A stretch of 64,000 nucleotides of DNA from Winogradskyella psychrotolerans (GTDB lineage Bacteria > Bacteroidota > Bacteroidia > Flavobacteriales > Flavobacteriaceae): positions 62,001-126,000 of the forward strand of contig NZ_JAHKPN010000039.1 in NCBI RefSeq assembly GCF_018860545.1, given 5' to 3'. A model generated the notes under the pieces. That model saw only the letters and a program-made list of their open reading frames with translations, had not been told where the DNA came from and searched no databases. Positions within the stretch are counted from its first letter, which is position 1. Every line of letters begins with the position of its first letter. Shown piece by piece: positions 9,885 through 19,555 of this stretch. A program made the position numbers and the translations under genes.

Positions 9885-12800
9885 ATGACAAAGAACCCCA
9901 TTTACATAGGAAATAATATAGCCTCAAATGATGAATTTGAAGTTAAAGGAGAGCAGGTATCACTTCATAATGAAGATTATTACAAAATCTCCAATAGTGA
10001 TAAAATGAGACCATTTTTTATGAGTCTTGTTAGTAATTCTAATCACTGGATGTTTATTTCCAGTAATGGAGCGTTAACCGCAGGTAGAAAAAATGCAAAT
10101 AATGCATTGTTTCCTTATTATACAGATGATAAAATAACGGAATCATTAGAAACTACAGGTAGTAAAACGATGATTCAAATTCATAAAGATGATAAAACAT
10201 TTTTATGGGAACCTTTTTCAAACAAGTATCAAGGTGTATATGCTACGAAACGAAATTTATACAAAAACAGTTATGGTAATAAAGTTGTTTTTGAAGAAAT
10301 TAACGAAGACTTAGGTCTTACTTATAGATACCAATGGAACTCTAGTGACCAATTTGGATTTGTGAGAAAAGGGGAAGTTATCAATAATACAAGTGAAAGA
10401 GTTGATATTACGATTTTAGACGGTATTCAAAATATTCTGCCATATGGCTTAGCTTCAGATTTTCAAAATGCAACAAGTAACTTAATTGATGCCTATAAAA
10501 AGTGTGAACTAGAATCAGATTCTGGAATAGGGATATTTGCTTTAAGTGCCATAATTGTAGATAAGGCAGAACCAAGTGAGGCTTTAAAAGCTAATACAGT
10601 TTGGTCTTATGGATTAGAAAATCCTACGCATTTAATTTCATCTTTACAGTTAGATGCTTTCAGAAATGGTAAAACGATTACTGAAGAAAAAGATATTAGA
10701 GCTGAAAAAGGAGCATACTTTATTGTTAAGGATTTAAGCTTAGAGCCTAATGGAAAACAACATTGGATGTTTGTGGCAGAAGTCAACCAAACAATAAGTG
10801 AAATTAATAATATTTCAGAAAAAATAAAAAGTAATACTAATCTTGAAGAACTAGTACAGCAAGATATAGATGCTGGTACTAAAAATCTTTTAGAATTAGT
10901 TGGTGCTTCAGACGGAATTCAGCTTGGTGATGATAAATTAAGAAATACAAGACACTTTGCAAATACACTTTTCAACATTATGAGAGGTGGAATCTTTGAT
11001 GACGATTACAACATTGAAAAAGAAGATTTTGTAAAATATATGGCTAAGGCCAATAAAAAGGTTTCAAAAAGTAAAGAAGATATTTTAAATAGTTTACCTG
11101 AAATCTTCAAGGTAGATTATATTAAAAATATCGCTGATCAAGATGATGATAGCAATTTTAAAAGACTCTGTTATGAATATCTACCACTAAAATTTAGTAG
11201 AAGACATGGTGATCCAAGTAGACCTTGGAATAAGTTTTCTATTAACACACGTAGTGAAGTAGACGGTTCTAAAATTTTAGATTACGAAGGGAACTGGAGA
11301 GATATTTTCCAAAATTGGGAAACGCTTGCACATTCTTATCCTGCTTTTATGGAAGGGATGATTCATAAGTTTTTTAATGCCACTACGTTTGAAGGTTATA
11401 ATCCTTACAGAGTAACTAAAGATGGATTTGATTGGGAAACTATAGAAGAAGATGATCCATGGTCTTATATCGGGTATTGGGGAGATCATCAAATTATCTA
11501 CTTATTAAAGTTTTTAGAGTTTATTGAGAAGCATTATCCTACTAAACTTGCTCATAGTTTTACTCAAGATGTTTTTGTGTATGCTAACGTACCATATAAG
11601 ATTAAGAGTTATCAAGACACCTTAAAAAATCCTAAAGACACTATAGATTTTGATCATGCTTTAGATGAAAAAATCAATACAGTAAAAGATAGATTAGGTG
11701 CAGATGGTGCTTTATTAAGAGATGAAAATTATTTCATCCATAAAGTCAACTTAATCGAAAAATTATTAGCGACCGTTTTAGCTAAAGTATCCAATTTTAT
11801 TCCAGAAGGCGGAATTTGGTTAAATACGCAACGACCAGAATGGAACGATGCTAACAATGCTTTAGTTGGTAATGGTGTGTCTATGGTGACCTTATATTAC
11901 CTAAGACGATTCATTAATTTCTTTGAAGGTATTGTTGAAAATTCTTCAGATACGGAATATAAGCTTTCAACAGAATTAAAAACGTTTTTTGAAAGTGTTG
12001 TAAAAACATTACATGATAATGTAAAAGTACTGTCAGGTAAAATATCTGATAAAGAAAGAAAAACCATTTTAGATGGATTAGGTACTGCAGGTAGCGACTA
12101 TAGATTAAAAATTTATGAAGCAGGTTTTACCAGCGATAAAGAAGCTATTTCAAAAGAAGATTTATTAAAATTCTTCACGGCATTAAAACAGTATTTAGAC
12201 CATACCATAAACGCTAACAAGAGAGCAGATAACTTATATCATGCGTACAATTTAATGACGGTTAAAAATGATGCAGAAGTGTCTATTTCTTACTTGCCAG
12301 AAATGTTAGAAGGTCAGGTTGCTGTTTTAAGTTCAGGGTATTTAAAACCTAAAGAAGCATTAAGTTTATTAGATGGGTTAAAAGCAAGTGCGCTTTTTAG
12401 AGAGGACCAATACAGTTACATTTTATATCCAAATAAACAATTGTCGCGCTTTGTAGACAAAAATAATATTCCTGTTCAATCTGTTGAAAAATCAAAATTA
12501 TTAAAGCAATTAATTGCTGATGGTAATACTCAGATTATAGAGAAAGATGTTCTAGGCGCATTTCATTTTAACGGTAATTTTAATAATGCAGAGAGTTTAA
12601 AAACGGCATTGAACCAGTTACCACAAGAGAAGTATGATGACCTCATTGCGTCTGAAACTCGTTTATTGTTAGAGATATTCGAAGACATGTTTGACCATAA
12701 ATCATTTACAGGGCGTTCAGGTACATTCTACGGTTATGAAGGTTTAGGGTCTATTTACTGGCACATGGTGTCTAAATTATTGTTAGCAGTTCAAGAAAAC

Positions 12801-13346
12801 TGTTTGTTGGCTGTAAATTCTAATGAAAGTGAAGAAACCATAGGACGCTTATTAGAGCATTATTACGAAATTAATGAAGGAATCGGAGCACATAAATCAC
12901 CAGAATTATATGGTGCTTTTCCAACCGATCCATATTCGCATACACCGGGAGGAAAAGGTGCACAGCAACCAGGTATGACTGGTCAGGTAAAAGAAGATGT
13001 GTTATGTCGTTTTGGAGAATTAGGAGTGTTTGTAAAAGACGGAAAACTGTTTTTTAATCCTAGACTTTTAAGAACGGAAGAGTTTTTAAGTGATTCAAAA
13101 GATTTCCATTACACAACTATCAATAAAGAACAAAAAACGATAGCATTAGATCAAGGGTCGCTTTGTTTTACTTATTGTCAAGTGCCAGTTATTTATAAAC
13201 TGAAAGATGATACTAACGTTGAGGTTATATACAAAAATGGTACTTCAGAAAAATTTGATGATTTAAAACTCGATACAGACACAAGCGATAAAATTTTCAA
13301 TCGTACAGGCGAAGTCAATCAAATTATAGTGTCTATAAAGAAGTAA
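9885..13346 (+). CDS. GH149-type beta-1,3-glucan phosphorylase (cytoplasmic)
   Basis: A 1153-residue protein with no signal peptide or lipobox. Its size and sequence style match GH149 beta-1,3-oligoglucan phosphorylases, distant relatives of GH94, which split beta-1,3-glucosyl chains with phosphate to release alpha-glucose-1-phosphate. Visible features are an N-terminal beta-sandwich (~1-310), a helical linker, and an alpha/alpha-barrel-type region with WSYIGYWGDHQIIYLLKF and TQRPEWNDANNALVGNG. By analogy with the GH94 DWND motif, Asp655 in PEWND is the probable catalytic acid (inference). A C-terminal region carries GGKGAQQPGMTGQVKED. Alternatives are GH161 or GH94, but the length favours GH149. 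It is the only cytoplasmic enzyme among lipoprotein hydrolases, so it should act on imported oligosaccharides. Confidence 0.82.
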   Translation: MTKNPIYIGNNIASNDEFEVKGEQVSLHNEDYYKISNSDKMRPFFMSLVSNSNHWMFISSNGALTAGRKNANNALFPYYTDDKITESLETTGSKTMIQIHKDDKTFLWEPFSNKYQGVYATKRNLYKNSYGNKVVFEEINEDLGLTYRYQWNSSDQFGFVRKGEVINNTSERVDITILDGIQNILPYGLASDFQNATSNLIDAYKKCELESDSGIGIFALSAIIVDKAEPSEALKANTVWSYGLENPTHLISSLQLDAFRNGKTITEEKDIRAEKGAYFIVKDLSLEPNGKQHWMFVAEVNQTISEINNISEKIKSNTNLEELVQQDIDAGTKNLLELVGASDGIQLGDDKLRNTRHFANTLFNIMRGGIFDDDYNIEKEDFVKYMAKANKKVSKSKEDILNSLPEIFKVDYIKNIADQDDDSNFKRLCYEYLPLKFSRRHGDPSRPWNKFSINTRSEVDGSKILDYEGNWRDIFQNWETLAHSYPAFMEGMIHKFFNATTFEGYNPYRVTKDGFDWETIEEDDPWSYIGYWGDHQIIYLLKFLEFIEKHYPTKLAHSFTQDVFVYANVPYKIKSYQDTLKNPKDTIDFDHALDEKINTVKDRLGADGALLRDENYFIHKVNLIEKLLATVLAKVSNFIPEGGIWLNTQRPEWNDANNALVGNGVSMVTLYYLRRFINFFEGIVENSSDTEYKLSTELKTFFESVVKTLHDNVKVLSGKISDKERKTILDGLGTAGSDYRLKIYEAGFTSDKEAISKEDLLKFFTALKQYLDHTINANKRADNLYHAYNLMTVKNDAEVSISYLPEMLEGQVAVLSSGYLKPKEALSLLDGLKASALFREDQYSYILYPNKQLSRFVDKNNIPVQSVEKSKLLKQLIADGNTQIIEKDVLGAFHFNGNFNNAESLKTALNQLPQEKYDDLIASETRLLLEIFEDMFDHKSFTGRSGTFYGYEGLGSIYWHMVSKLLLAVQENCLLAVNSNESEETIGRLLEHYYEINEGIGAHKSPELYGAFPTDPYSHTPGGKGAQQPGMTGQVKEDVLCRFGELGVFVKDGKLFFNPRLLRTEEFLSDSKDFHYTTINKEQKTIALDQGSLCFTYCQVPVIYKLKDDTNVEVIYKNGTSEKFDDLKLDTDTSDKIFNRTGEVNQIIVSIKK

Positions 13347-13361
13347 TATAAAAAAGTCATC

Positions 13362-14654
13362 ATGAAGGATATTTTAAAATTAGCGATATATGGTTTTGCA
13401 ATGCTACTTGTTATTTCATGTCAGGATGCAAAACAGGAAAAAGGTGAGACACAACCCGTAAAAGAAAAACCAATGTTAAGTGCAGAAGATATATTAGGAA
13501 ATCCAGAGTATTTAGCGATTTCTTACGGAGGTTATAGACAAAAGGATAGAAATGTTCAGCCAACAATACCAGAGCTTAAAGAAGATATGAAAATCTTAAA
13601 TGCTATGGGAATTAAAGTGCTGAGAACGTATAATGTTCATTTTGACCAAGCTGCAAATTTGTTAAAAGCAATTGACGAATTAAAGACTGAGGATTCAACT
13701 TTTGAAATGTATGTGATGCTCGGCATTTGGATTGATTGTAAGAATGCATTCGATTGGGCGGAAGGTGAGCCAATTCACAATGAAGAAAGTGAACGAAACC
13801 CTGTTGAGGTTAAAACTGCTGTTGCATTGGCAAAACAATACCCAGACATTGTAAAAATTCTAGCGGTTGGAAACGAAGCTATGGTAAAATGGGCTACAAG
13901 TTATTATGTAGAACCTTGGATTATTTTAAAATGGGTCAATCATCTTCAAGAGTTAAAACAAAAAGGAGAATTACCAGCAGATTTATGGATTACCAGTTCA
14001 GATGATTACACATCTTGGGGAGGAGGAGATACCATTTATCATACAGAAGAATTAGAAAAATTAGCACATGCTGTAGATTATATTTCGATGCATACTTATG
14101 CGTATCATAATTCGCATTACAACCCACAATTCTGGAAAGTCCCTGAAAATGAAGAAAGCTTAACTGATAAAGAAAAGATTGATGCAGCCATGGTCCGTGC
14201 ACTAGATTTTGCAAAAACGCAATATGATACAGTTTCAAATTACATGAAAAGTATTGGCGTTAATAAACCAATACATATTGGTGAAACAGGTTGGGCTTCT
14301 GTTTCTGGGGGTCATTATGGTAAAAATGGCTCTAGAGCAACAGACGAATATAAACAAGGATTGTATTACAAACATATTCGTAATTGGACGAATAAAGAAA
14401 ATATCTCAGTTTTCTATTTTGAAGCGTTTGATGAACAATGGAAAGATGCAGAGCATGAGTTAGGTTCAGAAAATCATTTTGGGTTAATTAACTTAAAAAG
14501 TGAAGTAAAATATCCATTATGGAACTTAGTTGATGACGGTACGTTTGAAGGATTAACCAGAGATGGTAAACCAATTACAAAAACTTACGATGGAAATTTA
14601 GAGGAGTTAATGAAAGATGTCTTAGTGCCGAATACAGATTACCCAAGAGATTAA
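13362..14654 (+). CDS. GH17 beta-1,3-glucanase lipoprotein
   Basis: A 430-residue lipoprotein (lipobox VISC, Cys20, followed by QDAKQEKG without an acidic cluster, so probably periplasmic). The TIM-barrel carries the GH17 pattern: IKVLRTYNV near the N-terminus, AVGNEAMVKW with acid/base Glu172, and HIGETGWAS with nucleophile Glu308. Flavobacterial GH17 enzymes of this type act on beta-1,3-glucan chains that have lost their beta-1,6 branches, which fits the GH30 gene two positions downstream. It starts 15 bp after GH149, so co-transcription is likely. Confidence 0.88.
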   Translation: MKDILKLAIYGFAMLLVISCQDAKQEKGETQPVKEKPMLSAEDILGNPEYLAISYGGYRQKDRNVQPTIPELKEDMKILNAMGIKVLRTYNVHFDQAANLLKAIDELKTEDSTFEMYVMLGIWIDCKNAFDWAEGEPIHNEESERNPVEVKTAVALAKQYPDIVKILAVGNEAMVKWATSYYVEPWIILKWVNHLQELKQKGELPADLWITSSDDYTSWGGGDTIYHTEELEKLAHAVDYISMHTYAYHNSHYNPQFWKVPENEESLTDKEKIDAAMVRALDFAKTQYDTVSNYMKSIGVNKPIHIGETGWASVSGGHYGKNGSRATDEYKQGLYYKHIRNWTNKENISVFYFEAFDEQWKDAEHELGSENHFGLINLKSEVKYPLWNLVDDGTFEGLTRDGKPITKTYDGNLEELMKDVLVPNTDYPRD

Positions 14655-14657
14655 ATA

Positions 14658-15716
14658 ATGAAGAAATTTGTAATCATAGTTGTTAGTTTAATGGCTTTTG
14701 TTTCATGTAAAAATGAAACGAAAAAAGAAACAGCGCCAGTCGTTGAGGACGTTGCTATAAGTGATGTTGTATCAGTTTCTGGACGTCAATTATTGGTTAA
14801 TGATACGTCTTATCTTATAAAAGGCATCTGCTATCATCCCGTTCCAAAAGGAAAATCTACTCAAAGAGATTTTGGGACACTTACTCAAGATTTAGAGTTA
14901 ATGGTTGAAGCAGGCATAAATACCATTAGAGTGTACGCGCCAATTGCAGAAGAACATGTGCTTGATGAAATCAGCGAAGCAGGTCTAAAAGTAATTATTG
15001 GATTTGGTTACAAGCAAGGAGGTAAAAATGATATTTTCTCAGGATCGTTTATAGATTACGTCAATAAATTCAAAAAGCACAACGCCATTTTAATGTGGGA
15101 ATTAGGTAATGAATATAATTATCATCCCGAATGGTTTGGAGGCGATATTAAGAATTGGTACAAAGCCATGAATGACGCGGCTGGTTTAATTCACGAGAAT
15201 GACCTGTCACATCCCGTGGCGACAGCTCATGGTGATTTACCAAAAGAATTGGCTTTGTCTATGAATCCAAATATTGATGTTTGGGGAATGAATGTATACA
15301 GATCAGTTCGACCAGAAACCATTTTTAAAGAATGGAAAGAAGTTAGTGAAAAACCGATGTATTTAGCAGAAACAGGTGCTGATAGTTACATGCAGATAGC
15401 TAAAGATGGTTATGCGCAAGGAATTAATGAATTAGCACAAGCAGATGCCACAGCTATTATTTTGAAAGCAACGTTTAATGGCCAGGATATTTGTTCTGGT
15501 GTTACCTTATTTCAATTTACAGATGGTTGGTGGAAAGCCGGAAATAACGAAGTGCAAGACACCGGTGGAACTGCTCCAAACAGCACAGGAGTCCCTTTTG
15601 ATGGGAGTCCAAATGAAGAGTTTTGGGGTATTGTTGATATTGATAGAAACAAGAAGAAAGTATTTGATGTGGTAAAAGACATCTATAAAAACACGAATAA
15701 AACAGCTAATAAATAA
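14658..15716 (+). CDS. Clan GH-A glycoside hydrolase lipoprotein, family uncertain
   Basis: A 352-residue lipoprotein (FVSC, Cys17). After a short linker the protein begins like GH2/GH72-type TIM barrels: VNDTSYLIKGICYHP, then LELMVEAGINTIRVYAP. The two clan GH-A glutamates are clear: Glu152 in MWELGNEYN (acid/base) and Glu238 in MYLAETGADSY (nucleophile). There is no GH2 beta-sandwich, so it is a bare barrel. The ending FWGIVDIDRNKKKVFDVV is common in this clan. The genes around it act on beta-1,3/1,6-glucan, so a glucosidase, glucanase or transglucosylase is likely. The family number cannot be set by eye. It starts three bases after the GH17 stop. Confidence 0.75.
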   Translation: MKKFVIIVVSLMAFVSCKNETKKETAPVVEDVAISDVVSVSGRQLLVNDTSYLIKGICYHPVPKGKSTQRDFGTLTQDLELMVEAGINTIRVYAPIAEEHVLDEISEAGLKVIIGFGYKQGGKNDIFSGSFIDYVNKFKKHNAILMWELGNEYNYHPEWFGGDIKNWYKAMNDAAGLIHENDLSHPVATAHGDLPKELALSMNPNIDVWGMNVYRSVRPETIFKEWKEVSEKPMYLAETGADSYMQIAKDGYAQGINELAQADATAIILKATFNGQDICSGVTLFQFTDGWWKAGNNEVQDTGGTAPNSTGVPFDGSPNEEFWGIVDIDRNKKKVFDVVKDIYKNTNKTANK

Positions 15717-15723
15717 CATAAAT

Positions 15724-17232
15724 ATGAAAACATCAAGATATAGTCTATTGCCACTCTTAATTCTAACAGTAATGAGTTGTACTTCAGAAAAAAAAGAAAC
15801 TAAAAGCTTAGAAGTTGAAATTTATGAAACTTCAGAAAGTGGAAATAAACTCACTAGAATTACAGAGTTTTCTAAAGTAGATTCGTCAGCGGTTATAAAA
15901 TTATTACCAGAACAAAAGTTTCAAACCATAACAGGTTTCGGAGGTTCTTTTACAGAATCTTCTGCTTATTTAATAAACAAGCTGAGCAAAAAAAATCGTG
16001 ATACTATTCTTCAGGCTTATTTTGCAGATGATGGTGCACGTTACTCTTTAACAAGAACGCATATTGCTTCATGTGATTTTTCATTAAATAACTATACCTA
16101 TGCACCTGTTGTAGATGATATGGACATGGAAAGTTTTAACATTGAAGAAGATCGTGATGATTTAATTCCTATGATAAAAGATGCTCAGGCAGTTTCAACA
16201 GATGGCTTTAAAATCATTTCTTCGCCTTGGACATCACCACCATGGATGAAAGACAATAAAGAATATGTTGGTGGAAAATTACTGCCAAAATATTACGATG
16301 TGTTTGCACTCTACTTTTCTAAATACTTAGAAGCTTATAAAGCTGAAGGTATAGATATTTGGGGTTTAACACCAGTTAATGAACCTCATGGAAATGGTAA
16401 TAATTGGGAAAGCATGCACTTTTCACCTGAGGAAGAAACAGACTTCGTTCAAAACCATTTAGGTCCAAAATTAGAAGCTGATGGTTATGGAGACGTCAAT
16501 ATTCTTGGTTATGATCAAAACCGAGAAGGTTTAGGGGAATGGGTCGATGCAATGTTTAAAGATGAAGCTTCTTCTAAATATTTTGCTGGTACAGCAATCC
16601 ATTGGTACGAGAGTACGTATGATTATTTCCCGGAAGAATTGCAATATGCACATGACAAAGCACCAGACAAATACTTAATAGAAACGGAAGGCTGTATAGA
16701 TTCTCAAGTTCCAGTATGGCAAAATGATGCTTGGTACTGGAAAAAAGAAGCTACGGATTGGGGTTATGATTGGCGTGAAGATGATAAGAAATACTTACAC
16801 CCAAAATATGCACCTGTTAATCGCTATGCAAGAGATATCATTGGTTGTTTAAACAATTGGGTTGATGGCTGGGTAGATTGGAACATGGTTTTAGATCGTC
16901 AAGGTGGTCCAAACTGGTTTGAGAATTGGTGTGTGGCACCAGTTATTGTAGATCCGGATGCTGATGAGGTATATTTTACTCCATTGTATTACACCATGGC
17001 ACATTTTAGTAAATATATAAGACCAGGTGCTGAGGTTATTGGTGTTGAAAACGCAGATGAAGACCTAATGGTTACAGCCGCTAAGAATCCAGATGGTTCT
17101 ATTGCAGTTGTCTTATTCAATGAAGGTACTACTTCTATAGATTTTAGTTTAATGTTAGGAGAAGAAATGGTAAAAGTGAAAATTAACGAACAAGCCATTC
17201 AAACAATACTGATTCCATCTAAAACAAATTAA
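15724..17232 (+). CDS. GH30 beta-glucosidase / beta-1,6-glucanase lipoprotein
   Basis: A 502-residue lipoprotein (VMSC, Cys19). GH30 marks are QTITGFGGSFTESSAY near the N-terminus, SSPWTSPPWMK, the acid/base in LTPVNEPHG (Glu220), the nucleophile in LIETEGC (Glu322), NNWVDGWVDWNMVLD, and a short C-terminal beta-domain (~430-502). Characterised flavobacterial GH30 enzymes in laminarin loci remove beta-1,6-linked glucose branches, so this is the probable debranching enzyme. It follows the GH-A gene by 7 bp and precedes the transporter by 2 bp, which indicates tight co-expression. Confidence 0.9.
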   Translation: MKTSRYSLLPLLILTVMSCTSEKKETKSLEVEIYETSESGNKLTRITEFSKVDSSAVIKLLPEQKFQTITGFGGSFTESSAYLINKLSKKNRDTILQAYFADDGARYSLTRTHIASCDFSLNNYTYAPVVDDMDMESFNIEEDRDDLIPMIKDAQAVSTDGFKIISSPWTSPPWMKDNKEYVGGKLLPKYYDVFALYFSKYLEAYKAEGIDIWGLTPVNEPHGNGNNWESMHFSPEEETDFVQNHLGPKLEADGYGDVNILGYDQNREGLGEWVDAMFKDEASSKYFAGTAIHWYESTYDYFPEELQYAHDKAPDKYLIETEGCIDSQVPVWQNDAWYWKKEATDWGYDWREDDKKYLHPKYAPVNRYARDIIGCLNNWVDGWVDWNMVLDRQGGPNWFENWCVAPVIVDPDADEVYFTPLYYTMAHFSKYIRPGAEVIGVENADEDLMVTAAKNPDGSIAVVLFNEGTTSIDFSLMLGEEMVKVKINEQAIQTILIPSKTN

Positions 17233-17234
17233 TT

Positions 17235-18656
17235 ATGTCCATTTCAGCCACTAAAGTTCCATTAGGGCAAAAGCTAGCCTTCGGAGTAGGAATGTTTGCG
17301 AATCAAATGTTTCCAGCCATTATGGGAATATTTATGGTGGTCTTAGTCGAAGATTTAGGATTTCCTGGATGGATGTGGGGAGTGATTTTCTTTGCGCCAA
17401 GAATATTCGATTCAGTTACAGATCCTATAATGGGTTTTATTTCCGATAATACAAAATCTAAATGGGGACGTCGCAGACAGTACGTGTTTTTGGGTGCAAT
17501 TATTATGGGAATTTCCTATATTCTAATGTGGCAATTGTTTAGAGAAAACTCATTACAATTCAATTTTTGGTATTTCTTCTTATGGTCACTAGTTTTTTAT
17601 TTAGGTCTTACTTTATTTAGTGTGCCGTACGTGGCAATGGGTTATGAAATGAGTGACGACTTTCATGAACGAACAAATATTATGGCTATTTCGCAGTTTA
17701 TAGGACAATGGGCTTGGGTGATAGCACCTTTATTCTGGATTATAATGTATGATCCAGACTGGTTTCCATCTGCTGATGTAGCGGTAAGACAATTGTCTAT
17801 TTGGGTGGCAATTCCCTGTGCACTTTGTGCAATGGTACCAGCACTATTTTTAAAAAGTAAATCCACAGTTAATAGCGATTACGAGCCTTTAAATAGCGCC
17901 AATATTGGTAATAGTTTAAAAAAAATATACTACAGTTTTATTGAGGCTTTTAAGATTAAAGAATTTCGAAAAATATGTGGAGCTACCTTTTTAATTTTTA
18001 ATGCCTTTAATACCGTTGCAGCACTTACATTTTTTGTAATCGTATATAAATTATTTAATGGAGATGCCGAAGCAAGTGGAATTTGGGTATCCTTATTTGG
18101 TTGTTTAGGGGCTTTAGGTACAACATTTATTGTTATACCTGTGGTTGCCAAGATGTCAAAACATTTTGGAAAGAAAAAAGCCTTTATGTTAGCGCAAGGG
18201 ATTTCAATTATCGGCTATGTTTTATTATGGTTTTTATTCGTCCCAGGTAAGCCTTGGTTATATATCATAGCCCTTCCTTTTTTCTCTTTTGGTATAGGAA
18301 GTTTATTTACCATAATGATGTCTATGACAGCAGATATTATTGATGTGGATGAGCTGAATACAGGAATGCGTAGGGAAGGAATTTTTGGTGCTATTTATTG
18401 GTGGATGGTTAAAGTAGGTTTTGCAATTGCCGGAGCGTTGAGTGGATTTATTATTTGGCTTGTTGGTTTTAATTCCGATTTGCCGACTGTGGAACAGCAA
18501 TCTGCTGTAGATGGATTGCATGCTTTCTTTTGCTTTTTTCCTATGGTTGGAACGCTAATAGCAATGTATATAATGCGTAATTATGATATAACGGAAGAAA
18601 AAGCTAATGAAAACAGAGCTGAATTAGATAAACGCAAAACCGATATAACTAAGTAA
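17235..18656 (+). CDS. MFS sugar symporter, GPH (MelB-like) type
   Basis: A 473-residue integral membrane protein with about 12 hydrophobic helices. The helix 2-3 loop reads DNTKSKWGRRRQYVF, the GRRR motif of glycoside-pentoside-hexuronide:cation symporters, and MGYEMSDDFHERT also fits that family. It should move glucose, laminaribiose or short beta-glucans from periplasm to cytoplasm with Na+ or H+. It lies between the GH30 gene (2 bp) and the cytoplasmic GH17 gene (14 bp). This position supports delivery of substrate to the intracellular GH149 and GH17 enzymes. The exact substrate is inferred. Confidence 0.9.
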   Translation: MSISATKVPLGQKLAFGVGMFANQMFPAIMGIFMVVLVEDLGFPGWMWGVIFFAPRIFDSVTDPIMGFISDNTKSKWGRRRQYVFLGAIIMGISYILMWQLFRENSLQFNFWYFFLWSLVFYLGLTLFSVPYVAMGYEMSDDFHERTNIMAISQFIGQWAWVIAPLFWIIMYDPDWFPSADVAVRQLSIWVAIPCALCAMVPALFLKSKSTVNSDYEPLNSANIGNSLKKIYYSFIEAFKIKEFRKICGATFLIFNAFNTVAALTFFVIVYKLFNGDAEASGIWVSLFGCLGALGTTFIVIPVVAKMSKHFGKKKAFMLAQGISIIGYVLLWFLFVPGKPWLYIIALPFFSFGIGSLFTIMMSMTADIIDVDELNTGMRREGIFGAIYWWMVKVGFAIAGALSGFIIWLVGFNSDLPTVEQQSAVDGLHAFFCFFPMVGTLIAMYIMRNYDITEEKANENRAELDKRKTDITK

Positions 18657-18670
18657 TTGAATTTTGAATT

Positions 18671-19555
18671 ATGTCTTTAAGGGATGAGAAATTTTTGGCA
18701 TTAGCATCTATTGATTATGCTGATAAAGATTTAGAAGGACTAAAAGTTCTGTATAGAGACGTTTTATCTCAAGGAATCCATGGTCTTTGTTTTAGTCCAT
18801 ATATGGAAGGTCAAGAGCCAGGAGATGAATTGTCGGAATCCCAAATTAGAAGACGTATAGAAATTATAAAACCCTATACCAAATGGATTCGTTCGTTTTC
18901 TTGTACTGAAGGCAATGAGTTAATACCAAAAATTGCTAAAGAATACGGGTTAAAAACGCTTGTCGGTGCTTGGTTAGGTGAGGATGACAGCATAAACGCA
19001 AAGGAAATTTCTGGACTTATAGAATTGGCAAAAGATGGCTATATTGATATCGCGGCTGTTGGTAACGAAGTCATGTACCGTGGAGATTTAACGGAATCGG
19101 ATTTGATAGAGCACATTTATAGGGTGAAGAAATCCATTAAAGATATACCTGTTGGTTATGTCGATGCTTACTACGAGTTTGTAGATCGTCCTAATATAAC
19201 GGAGGCTTGTGATATTATTTTAGCGAATTGTTATCCATTTTGGGAGGGCTGTGATCAAGATTATTCGTTACTCTACATGAAAGATATGTATAACAGGGCT
19301 GTAAAAGCGGCTAACGGAAAAAAAGTGATTATCACAGAAACAGGTTGGCCAAACAAAGGTACCAATCTAGAAGGTGCTTTTCCTTCTGAAGAAAACGCAA
19401 TCAAGTATTTTGTTAATTCACAACAATGGTCAAAAGAAGACGATATTGAGATGTTCTACTTTTCTTCTTTTGATGAATCATGGAAGGTTGGAGCTGAAGG
19501 TGATGTAGGTTCTTTTTGGGGCATTTGGGATAAGAATGAACAACTTAAGTATTAA
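18671..19555 (+). CDS. Cytoplasmic GH17 family glycosidase
   Basis: A 294-residue GH17 protein with no signal peptide (starts MSLRDEKFLALASIDYADKD). It is a compact barrel with WIRSFSCTEGNE, VGNEVMYRG (acid/base Glu133) and IITETGWPNKGT (nucleophile Glu223), ending near SFWGIWDKNEQLK. A cytoplasmic GH17 beside a sugar importer and a phosphorylase suggests hydrolysis or transglycosylation of imported beta-1,3-oligoglucosides. It is only distantly similar to the exported GH17 in this locus, so the two are not a recent duplication. It is the last gene of the run. Its stop codon lies inside an 18-bp perfect palindrome. Confidence 0.85.
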   Translation: MSLRDEKFLALASIDYADKDLEGLKVLYRDVLSQGIHGLCFSPYMEGQEPGDELSESQIRRRIEIIKPYTKWIRSFSCTEGNELIPKIAKEYGLKTLVGAWLGEDDSINAKEISGLIELAKDGYIDIAAVGNEVMYRGDLTESDLIEHIYRVKKSIKDIPVGYVDAYYEFVDRPNITEACDIILANCYPFWEGCDQDYSLLYMKDMYNRAVKAANGKKVIITETGWPNKGTNLEGAFPSEENAIKYFVNSQQWSKEDDIEMFYFSSFDESWKVGAEGDVGSFWGIWDKNEQLKY

